DNA of 64,000 nt from Ignavibacteriota bacterium (GTDB lineage: Bacteria; Bacteroidota; Ignavibacteria; Ignavibacteriales; Melioribacteraceae), in assembly GCA_013112585.1 (NCBI GenBank), contig JABFGH010000008.1, positions 147,714-211,713 on the forward strand. Reading direction: 5' to 3'. How positions within the stretch are numbered: position 1 is the stretch's first letter; each line of letters begins with the position of its first letter. Of this stretch, positions 10,598 through 18,054 are shown one piece after another. Under the pieces are notes generated by a model. It searched no databases. It was not told where the DNA came from and saw nothing but the letters and a program-made list of their open reading frames with translations. The translations under genes were made by a program, and so were the position numbers.

Positions 10598-11152
10598 ATG
10601 ATGCCAACCCTGAAAACCAAAAGACTAACATTACGCCCTTTCACTTTGGAAGATTCTGCAACTGTTCAGAAATTAGCCGGTGATAAAGAAATATCATCAA
10701 CTACTTTGAACATTCCCTACCCCTATGAAGATGGTGTTGCTCAAATTTGGATTTCAAATCATGAAGAAAAATTTGAGAAGAAAGAGGAACTTGTTTTAGC
10801 AATTACAAATAAAACTAATAAAAATATCATGGGTGCAGTCGGGTTAAAAATTAATAAAGATTTTAACAATGCCGAACTGGGTTACTGGATTGGCAAAGAA
10901 TTTTGGAACAATGGCTATGCAACTGAGGCTTCTGAAAAAATAATTGATTTTGGTTTTAATAAATTAATGCTAAATAAAATTCATGCACATTATTTAGTTA
11001 TCAATAAAGCATCCGGTAAAGTAATGGATAAAGTAGGAATGCATCAAGAAGGCTACTTAAAACAGCACGTAGTTAAGGATGGAACTTATCATGATATTAT
11101 TCAGTACGGAATACTAAGAGATAACTATATAAAAAAAGTTAAAAATGGATAA
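10598..11152 (+). CDS. GNAT-family N-acetyltransferase (RimJ/RimL-like)
   Basis: 184 residues. Typical RimJ/RimL pattern: TKRLTLRPFTLEDS at the N-terminus, AELGYWIGKEFWNNGYATEA as the acetyl-CoA binding block near residues 88-108, then NKASGKVMDKVGMHQEG. It probably acetylates an N-terminal or small-molecule amine with acetyl-CoA; the substrate is not predictable. Two adjacent ATG codons (10598, 10601) could start it. Its end overlaps the TrpF-like gene by eight bases, so the two are likely co-translated. Confidence 0.85.
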   Translation: MMPTLKTKRLTLRPFTLEDSATVQKLAGDKEISSTTLNIPYPYEDGVAQIWISNHEEKFEKKEELVLAITNKTNKNIMGAVGLKINKDFNNAELGYWIGKEFWNNGYATEASEKIIDFGFNKLMLNKIHAHYLVINKASGKVMDKVGMHQEGYLKQHVVKDGTYHDIIQYGILRDNYIKKVKNG

Positions 11153-11810
11153 ACAAAAAAAAGTAAGATTCAAAATTTGCTGTATATCATCTGTTGATGA
11201 AGCAAATTTAGCGATAAAATATGGAGCATCGGCACTTGGATTAGTTTCTGAAATGCCGAGCGGTCCGGGTGTAATTAGCAATGAACTGATTAAAGAAATT
11301 GCCGAACAAACTCCGCCGCCCATTTCTACATTTTTATTAACGAGTAAGACTGATGCAAAAGATATTATTGAACAACAGAAAGAGTTGCGGACAAATGCAA
11401 TTCAAATTGTTGATGAATTGAAAACAGGTACTTATGCTGAAATTAAAGAAGCTCTCCCCGGAATAACAATAGTTCAAGTCGTCCATGTGATTGATGATGC
11501 ATCTGTGAAATATGCAGTAGAAGTAAGCAATCAAGTAGATGCACTTTTACTTGATTCCGGTAACCCGAATTTAAGCACAAAAGTTTTGGGCGGAACCGGT
11601 AAAATTCATAATTGGGAAATAAGCAAAAAGATTAGAGAGGGTGTGAGCATCCCAATATTTTTAGCGGGTGGATTAAATCCGGTAAATGCAAAAAGCGCAA
11701 TTGAAACAGTTGGACCATTTGCATTGGACTTATGCAGCGGAGTTAGAACAAACGGAAAACTGGATGAGAGTAAATTAGCTGCATTTGTAAATTCACTTGA
11801 ATCAAATTAA
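11145..11810 (+). CDS. Phosphoribosylanthranilate isomerase-like TIM-barrel protein
   Basis: 221 residues. The N-terminal RFKICCISSVDEANLAIKYGASALGLV matches the TrpF strand-1 block with the catalytic cysteine, though the usual KICG reads KICC. The DALLLDSG block supplies the catalytic aspartate, and FLAGGLNPVNAKSAI plus DLCSGVRTNGKLD match the phosphate-binding end. No other trp gene is nearby and it is sandwiched between an acetyltransferase and MeaB, so it may be a paralogue with another substrate rather than the tryptophan enzyme. An 8-base overlap with the preceding gene suggests one transcript. Confidence 0.75.
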   Translation: MDKQKKVRFKICCISSVDEANLAIKYGASALGLVSEMPSGPGVISNELIKEIAEQTPPPISTFLLTSKTDAKDIIEQQKELRTNAIQIVDELKTGTYAEIKEALPGITIVQVVHVIDDASVKYAVEVSNQVDALLLDSGNPNLSTKVLGGTGKIHNWEISKKIREGVSIPIFLAGGLNPVNAKSAIETVGPFALDLCSGVRTNGKLDESKLAAFVNSLESN

Positions 11811-11835
11811 ATTGTTATAGAATTAAAAATTAAAG

Positions 11836-12978
11836 TTGAAGAGAACCTTGAAATCAGAAGAAAAAAATAGTAAAAATTACGACCCCGATTGGAAACCTAA
11901 AAATGCCGGAAGTGAGTTTGCAGTTAAAGTTGTTAAAGGCATTGAAAATAGCGGAAGTAAAAAAAATACTAATAAAATGAATACTAGAACTGCTGATTTA
12001 TCAACATCGGATTTTGTTGAAGGAGTATTAAGAAACGATAGAACTATACTTGCAAGAACAATTACATTAATTGAAAGTAATTCTCAAAAGCATAACGAAA
12101 AAGCGCAGGCGGTTTTACAGAAGCTGCTGCCTAAAACAGGTAATTCAATTAGAGTTGGCGTAACCGGTATACCCGGCGCCGGAAAAAGTTCAATAATTGA
12201 AACCTTAGGTTTATACCTATTGAAGCAAGGACACAAAGTTGCAGTGCTTACAATTGATCCGAGCAGTACCGTTACAAGAGGAAGCATACTTGGCGATAAA
12301 ACAAGAATGGAACAACTATCCCGTGAAGAGAATTGTTTTATTCGTCCTTCTCCATCCGGTGGAACACTTGGCGGTGTTGCACGTAAAAGCAGAGAAACAA
12401 TGCTCCTTTGCGAAGCCGCAGGTTATGATGTTATTTTAATTGAGACTGTTGGAGTTGGTCAGAGTGAGGTTACGGTTCGTTCAATGGTTGATTTTTTTCT
12501 TTTAGTAATGATTGCCGGTGCCGGTGATGAGCTGCAGGGAATTAAAAAAGGAGTTATTGAACTTGCCGATGCACTGCTGATAAATAAAGCTGACAGCGGA
12601 AATGAAGCAAGGGCGAACATTGCTAAATCCGATTACTCTAACGCACTCCATTATTTAAAACCTTCAACTGAAGGATGGATAACTAAAGCACACACTTGCA
12701 GCGCCCTAACCGGAAATGGGATACCGGAAATTTGGACGATGATCAAAAAGTTTTCAGAAATCACAAAGAATTCCGGTGTTTTTGAAAAGAGAAGAAAAGA
12801 GCAATCACTTCAGTGGGTTTTCGGAATGGTCGAAGAAGCTTTACTTCAGAATTTTTATAACAATGATGATATTAAAAAGAGTATCAGCGAAATAAAATCT
12901 AAAATAATTAACGCTGAAATTCTACCTACCTCCGCCGCATCTATGCTGCTTGATAGTTATAATAAAATAAAAAGCTGA
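11836..12978 (+). CDS. meaB: MeaB/ArgK G-protein chaperone of methylmalonyl-CoA mutase
   Basis: Up to 380 residues. G1 P-loop GIPGAGKSS near residue 110, the VTIDPSST and ETVGVGQSE switch blocks, and NKAD for guanine specificity are intact. MeaB proteins gate cobalamin loading and protect MCM from inactivation, matching mutAB upstream. The start is uncertain: TTG at 11836 lacks a clear ribosome site, TTG 11848 has GAAGAGA close by, and the first ATG is at 11977 (residue 48). The family core begins near residue 55, so about 50 basic, low-complexity residues would be an N-terminal extension if the TTG is used. Confidence 0.92.
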   Translation: MKRTLKSEEKNSKNYDPDWKPKNAGSEFAVKVVKGIENSGSKKNTNKMNTRTADLSTSDFVEGVLRNDRTILARTITLIESNSQKHNEKAQAVLQKLLPKTGNSIRVGVTGIPGAGKSSIIETLGLYLLKQGHKVAVLTIDPSSTVTRGSILGDKTRMEQLSREENCFIRPSPSGGTLGGVARKSRETMLLCEAAGYDVILIETVGVGQSEVTVRSMVDFFLLVMIAGAGDELQGIKKGVIELADALLINKADSGNEARANIAKSDYSNALHYLKPSTEGWITKAHTCSALTGNGIPEIWTMIKKFSEITKNSGVFEKRRKEQSLQWVFGMVEEALLQNFYNNDDIKKSISEIKSKIINAEILPTSAASMLLDSYNKIKS

Positions 12979-13137
12979 TAAATATGGCAAGTCCCAATTA
13001 TAACTATTCTTCAACCACGCTGAAGATGCAGTTATATAAGAATTTAACTTATTAAAAATTGACTTCAACCCGAATTATGCATTAGAAATAATTAAAAAAG
13101 TCTAAATAAAAATTGTCTTTTTAATTGCACCGTCATT

Positions 13138-13480
13138 CTTGCCCGTCCGACAGGCAGGTATGACGGTGATTGATTTTAAAATTATGTAAGGGGCTTTAGC
13201 CCGTCTTTGCCGGTGAGCAGGCCCAAAACCTTTGGGTTATCCCAAGGATTCCTTTAGAAAAACCCAGGATTTATGTTTGTTCAAATCCCGCCTGCCGGAC
13301 GGGCAGGATTCACGGCGCTGAAGCACCGTGCTATTATCTCTTTTGCATGATTCGGGTTCAACTAATAAATATTTGATAAATTACTCAACACTGCAAAGTT
13401 TATAACCCCGTTAGGGGTTAAATGTTTGTAGAAAAAAAGAAGAAAAACATCGAACCGCAGAGCGGTTCAACCAAATTATT
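13138..13480. repeat. Cluster of palindromic repeats in a 1-kb gene-free stretch
   Basis: The gap 12979-13991 holds no credible gene. It contains GC-rich palindromes in an AT-rich background: a 17-mer at 13142-13158 and CCTGCC-GGACG-GGCAGG at 13291-13307, the hairpin ACCCCGTTAGGGGT near 13405-13420 followed by AAATGTTTGTAG, and GAACCGCAGAGCGGTTC near 13451-13468. The same hairpin words recur at 45.5-46.4 kb. The remainder (13480-13991) is AT-rich leader sequence with a CCCGA/TCGGG hairpin at 13933-13951. Confidence 0.7.
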
Positions 13481-13991
13481 GTAAGGGGTAAAATTATATC
13501 CGAGAGGCAAATTTTTTTTAACCACGGGTAAAATCCGTTGAAAAAGATAACAGTGCGGAAATGAACTATGAAGTAGTTCAAGTATAAATTTATTTTTGAT
13601 ATGATTAATGGAACTTGCCATAAATATTAAGCTAAAACTCGATTTCTAATTTTTTGTTGCCAATTTGTAACCAATTTTGACACCCAATAAGTAATTATTA
13701 CTGAAATTTATTTAAATCCAAAAATAAGGGTTCAAAGAAGAGTGTTAAATGTTTTAGTGAAAATAACGTGCATAAATTTTTTTAGAAGGATTTATACAAT
13801 AAATGCCGTTTTTATTCAAAATTTAAGTTTTTAAAAATATTTGCGATTATTATGAAGAAAGTTAGTATAAATTGCCCGATAAAGATTTTTGGGAATAGTT
13901 TTTGTATAAGTTGATAAGAAACACAATTACAACCCGAAGAGAGGAATCGGGAAATAATTATTAATATAATTTAATTGAAGAAGAGGAGTAA

Positions 13992-14525
13992 ATGGAATTA
14001 ACAACAATAGCCTTCTTAGAATCTTACAGCCTTGAGAACAGTGCCGGCATAATGGGAGCAGTTCTTGTTACAGACACCGACACTAAACCGATTGAGTTTA
14101 GAGTTACCGCACCAATTAAGCCGACAAATTTTCAAAAAACTTTATATGGTGATGTTTTACTTGAACACATTCTTGTTGAACTTATAGGCGTACCGTTATT
14201 AGAAGCAATTAAAGAAGAAGTGGATATTATAGTTGTACGCGATCCCTTATTCTTAGGCTTAAATAATAAACAAGGTGTTAGAGTTCTTAGAGTTTATAAA
14301 GAAGAAGAAGGACCTGCTAGAGCCGGAACATCAAGTAAAGAGATAGCAAGTTCAAATAACGGCACTTCAAAAGTTTTGGCAGAAACATTAAACAGATTTG
14401 AAAATGAACTGCCGGAAATTTTGGATAAGCTTAATACTATTTCTGAAAGCAGACATCTAGTTGAACCATTTGAAAGACTGAAAGTTGCTTGCGAACAAGT
14501 ACAATCGCAAAAAGGCAAAGAATAA
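13992..14525 (+). CDS. Conserved-looking protein of unknown function, partner of the SNF2-like gene
   Basis: 177 residues, not recognised with certainty. Residues 1-105 look like a compact alpha/beta domain: it opens with TTIAFLESYS, has GAVLVTD, a turn rich in basic and aromatic residues (APIKPTNFQKTLYGD), a hydrophobic helix and a DIIVVRDP strand. Residues ~108-125 are a Ser/Gly/Ala linker, and 128-175 form a charged helix likely to coil. A strong GAGGAG site precedes the ATG. The next gene begins six bases after the stop, so the two products are probably made together. No signal peptide or membrane segment. Confidence 0.75.
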   Translation: MELTTIAFLESYSLENSAGIMGAVLVTDTDTKPIEFRVTAPIKPTNFQKTLYGDVLLEHILVELIGVPLLEAIKEEVDIIVVRDPLFLGLNNKQGVRVLRVYKEEEGPARAGTSSKEIASSNNGTSKVLAETLNRFENELPEILDKLNTISESRHLVEPFERLKVACEQVQSQKGKE

Positions 14526-14531
14526 CTTGTT

Positions 14532-17500
14532 ATGTACCGGAAGGTAAAAAAGAAGATTGCAGCTTCAATTACCAATCTTGATTCCCCGGCAACAAAAAAG
14601 AAACTTATCGATATGGCTCCGGCTGAAACGCGGGCGGAAAAAGTTGAGGTTCTTTCTGAGCCGGGTATTATCCCTTTTGATTTTTACAAACTGACTAAAC
14701 CCAAATACGCGCTTGTAAAAACAAAGTTTCCCCAGGTAAGCGTTATCAGCACTTTCGATGAGTATTTTATTAAAAAATCGAAAACTAATGTGGTGTTTTT
14801 CGACTTCGGAAGAACCAAATCTAAAAACGTGGCAATTGATTCTGATAATAAAACCAAAATTAATTTTACTGCAAGTGTTATCAGCAGCAGTGATTCTATT
14901 GTTCTTAAAACAAAAGAAATTGGTGAGCGTGAAAAAACCGATAAAATAACTTCAGCCAATTACCAAATGGATTTTGATATTTTAAAAGTAGATAATTCTG
15001 ATATCAAAATTGAAATTGGAACACCCGCCAAGGTTGAAAAAATTAAAACCAAACTTCAAAAAGATACCCCGCTTGAAATTAATTTCCGACCGAAAGATGC
15101 TGATACCTTTGGTATCTTTAAAAGAGAATTATTAACCGATGAAAATATTTCTGAAAATGCATTAAGTGAATTTACTGAGCCTGACTTTAGTTTACCTTCT
15201 GAAAGCATTGATAGTGTAAATTATTTAATGTCAGTACCGGAAATTAAAAATTATATAGATGAGCAAGTTCCCGTTGTATTTGAAGTGAGCCTTAATCAAG
15301 CCTCGCTTAATACCGGTGATTTTGATGCTGATGCAGCAATTGAAACAACTGATTATTCAGGCATATTCGGTTTAGAGGAAGCGCAAAAAGATAGTGTAGG
15401 TGAGATAAAAGACCATTCTCAATTATTCGGTTTAAATATTGATGAAAGTACTGTTTCTATCAAAATAGAAGATCATTCAGATTTATATGGTTTAAATGTT
15501 GATGAAAGTACTGATTCTGTTGAAATAGAAGATCATTCCGATTTATTTGGTTTAAATATTAACGAAAGTATTAAAGCAATTGAGCTAAAAGATTACTCTG
15601 ATTTATATGGTTTGAATGATCATCTATACATCAAAACAATTGACTACCTTAAAGAGTTTAACAAAGACTCTGTAACAACCGCAGTCTCTGAAAATAAATT
15701 AGATGTAAATGATACCGAGATGCCCGGCAAACCGGAAATTTATGACATGCTTAAAAGTAATGTTCATGATATTCCCAAAGAGAGCAAAGTATACGCTAAA
15801 ATTAAGCTTGATAAATTTGCAGCAACTGAAACTATTGATATACTTTCCCTTGCAAAGGAAGATATAGAAGAATTACCGGAAGCACCCTCAACTACTGAAC
15901 TTTGGGCGGATCAATATTTCAGCACACCTAAAATCATTTTTGAACTTACAGATATTAAAGACCCAAAATTTGAAAGACCCAAATTATTTAAAGTAACTTT
16001 TCAGGACTTTGATTCTTCGAGCATTCAACTACAGGAAATTAGCAATGTAAGTCTAAGCTCAAATATTCTAAACATAAACTCTAACCCTGTTTTGGCTCAG
16101 CAAAAAGTACTCGAGCTAAAAGCTGCCACTAAGCTCGAACTTAAAAAGACTGATAAGAAACTTGAAGATGTTCTGAATAATTACTTTCAATTTTTAATGC
16201 AGCCTTCCGTTGAATTAACTAAAGAAGAAAAAGCCGAATTACTATTCGGGCTGCATGATTATCAGATTGAGGGAGTGGACTTTCTTTCGTTGAATGAAAG
16301 AGCCGTCCTCGCCGATGATTTAGGACTTGGTAAAACTGTTCAAGCAATAGCCACCTTAAAAATTTTGATGAGACAAAGGATTGTACGAAAAGTTCTTATT
16401 GTTACAAATAAAGATGAAATGGGCAGCGAAGAACTTTCTGAATTAAGTGATACACCAATTGGCTGGGCAGGACACTTTTTGCATTGGGCTGATCAGTACA
16501 GCATTTCTTTAATCGATGGAGTAAAAAGTAAGAGGAAAAATAAATGGAGTGAAAATTCACAAATTAACATAATCGATTACAATAGTTTATTGAATGATTT
16601 TAAAAATTCATTATTAAGTGAAGATAAATTAAATTCGTTTGATTGTATTATTTTTGACGATTATGAAACTCTCCTTACAAATAAAGATAAGTATGAATCT
16701 TATCTTTCAAAAATAACATCAAAATATGTTTGGAATTTAACGAGCAGTAATCAAAACGTAAATTTGGAAGATACAAACAAACTCCTTTTAGGCAGCGGAA
16801 CTGAAAGTAAGGAATTTGCAGTGTTACACCGCTCCCGATTAAGTGTATCAACCGGTTTACCGCTTGTTGTCCGAAACGAAAGATGGGTTAGTTTTGATGA
16901 TGAACAAAATACAGCTTATACTAAAGCTTTAGAAGAAGGCAGGAACCAACTTGAAAACTTTCTTTCAACAGGAAATATCCTTCGTTTCCAGGCAAATGTT
17001 TTATTCTTTCTGCATAAATTAAATCAGCTTTCAAACTTTGTAGATGGTGCACAGACAAGCAGCAAATCAAATATTCTGATGAATTATGTAAAAACTATTG
17101 CTGCTAATAAAAGTCAGGTAATAATTTATTCCAATTATGATAAACAGGGAACTAAGCAAATTGAAGAACTCCTCGATACATCGGAAATTAAATATGCTAA
17201 ATTCCTTGCAGGTATGTCTTCAGAAGAATTAAATAATTCCGCAGCTAAATTTTCCGGTGATAAAAATATTACTGTGCTGCTTGCCAGCTTCAAATCTGCC
17301 GGTGCGCGCAAAGCACTCCCATCGGCTCCTTATTTAATTAATTTCGATCCTATCTGGAGCCCAACCGCTCAATGGCAAATTGAGGATACAATTATTTCAA
17401 AATTTAAGGGAAAGACGCAAGACCAGTTTAGCTTAACAGTTTATAATTTACGAGGCGAAACTGAAATTGAAAAATCAATTCTTAAAACGCTTGGTGAAAA

Positions 17501-18026
17501 AGGATTTCTCGAAAGAAATTTATGTGATAATATTCCGGCACAAACTTTTAGTAATATATTAACTGATGATGAATGGAAAAATATTATCGGTCTTAAACTA
17601 AAAGATGAAAAGGATTCTAAGAAAACATCCGTTGACGATAAACTAAAAACGGCGGCAGATAAAATCGGTAAGCTGAATAAAGATGATCTGCTCGCTAAAA
17701 TATCTTCACTCCTTAAATCGCTCGGGTTTAAGAAAATTGAAAAAACCGAAGATGGTTCAACAGATAGGACTATACTTTCATGCAAGTTCGATAGGAATGG
17801 TGTTGAGCAGTTTGCAAAAATTAATTGTGTACTTACTGATGATACAAACTTAAATTCAATCAAAGAGTTCGTACACTTCCAATCAACAAAATCCGATTTA
17901 CACAGATTGATTGTAATATCAATTTATCCCCTGCCTGTAAATATATTAGACTTCAAAAGCCAAAAGGTAACGTTCGTTGATCGAGAACTACTTGCTAAAT
18001 ATTTACTTCACTTTAATGAAATATAA
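14532..18026 (+). CDS. Large SNF2-helicase-like protein with degenerate motifs and C-terminal Mrr-like domain
   Basis: 1164 residues. Residues 1-550 are acidic and mostly unstructured, holding five 20-residue repeats (274-365). Residues ~575-1000 are an SNF2-type helicase: motif I ADDLGLGKT is intact (K601), but motif II reads IIFDDYE (D709-E712) instead of DEAH, motif III is LTSSN instead of LTGTP, and the motif VI arginines of the usual DR-x-HRIGQ block are replaced by QIEDTIISKFKG. Residues ~1052-1164 resemble the Mrr/restriction-endonuclease fold (LLKSLGFKKIE ... VTFVDRELLAKYL), but the nuclease lysine is not evident. It may bind DNA or ATP without remodelling or cutting. Coupled to the preceding gene. 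Confidence 0.75.
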   Translation: MYRKVKKKIAASITNLDSPATKKKLIDMAPAETRAEKVEVLSEPGIIPFDFYKLTKPKYALVKTKFPQVSVISTFDEYFIKKSKTNVVFFDFGRTKSKNVAIDSDNKTKINFTASVISSSDSIVLKTKEIGEREKTDKITSANYQMDFDILKVDNSDIKIEIGTPAKVEKIKTKLQKDTPLEINFRPKDADTFGIFKRELLTDENISENALSEFTEPDFSLPSESIDSVNYLMSVPEIKNYIDEQVPVVFEVSLNQASLNTGDFDADAAIETTDYSGIFGLEEAQKDSVGEIKDHSQLFGLNIDESTVSIKIEDHSDLYGLNVDESTDSVEIEDHSDLFGLNINESIKAIELKDYSDLYGLNDHLYIKTIDYLKEFNKDSVTTAVSENKLDVNDTEMPGKPEIYDMLKSNVHDIPKESKVYAKIKLDKFAATETIDILSLAKEDIEELPEAPSTTELWADQYFSTPKIIFELTDIKDPKFERPKLFKVTFQDFDSSSIQLQEISNVSLSSNILNINSNPVLAQQKVLELKAATKLELKKTDKKLEDVLNNYFQFLMQPSVELTKEEKAELLFGLHDYQIEGVDFLSLNERAVLADDLGLGKTVQAIATLKILMRQRIVRKVLIVTNKDEMGSEELSELSDTPIGWAGHFLHWADQYSISLIDGVKSKRKNKWSENSQINIIDYNSLLNDFKNSLLSEDKLNSFDCIIFDDYETLLTNKDKYESYLSKITSKYVWNLTSSNQNVNLEDTNKLLLGSGTESKEFAVLHRSRLSVSTGLPLVVRNERWVSFDDEQNTAYTKALEEGRNQLENFLSTGNILRFQANVLFFLHKLNQLSNFVDGAQTSSKSNILMNYVKTIAANKSQVIIYSNYDKQGTKQIEELLDTSEIKYAKFLAGMSSEELNNSAAKFSGDKNITVLLASFKSAGARKALPSAPYLINFDPIWSPTAQWQIEDTIISKFKGKTQDQFSLTVYNLRGETEIEKSILKTLGEKGFLERNLCDNIPAQTFSNILTDDEWKNIIGLKLKDEKDSKKTSVDDKLKTAADKIGKLNKDDLLAKISSLLKSLGFKKIEKTEDGSTDRTILSCKFDRNGVEQFAKINCVLTDDTNLNSIKEFVHFQSTKSDLHRLIVISIYPLPVNILDFKSQKVTFVDRELLAKYLLHFNEI
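15351..15626 (+). repeat. Five in-frame 60-bp repeats (20-residue unit)
   Basis: Units start exactly at 15351, 15411, 15471, 15531 and 15591, the last partial. Each codes for DHSDLYGLNVDES-type sequence followed by eight variable residues. The D-[HY]-S-x-[LI]-[FY]-G-L core is conserved in all five, while the spacer varies, which suggests selection for a repeated short linear motif. Confidence 0.9.
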
Positions 18027-18054
18027 TTTTTAACAATTCTACATTTTCTCAAAA

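Noticed and set aside
13418..13621. 67-codon minus-strand frame in the 13-kb spacer
   Set aside because: It crosses palindromic repeats, has no start signal and no protein-like pattern.
14684..14959. Minus-strand frames inside the SNF2-like gene
   Set aside because: Shadows of the strongly coding plus frame.
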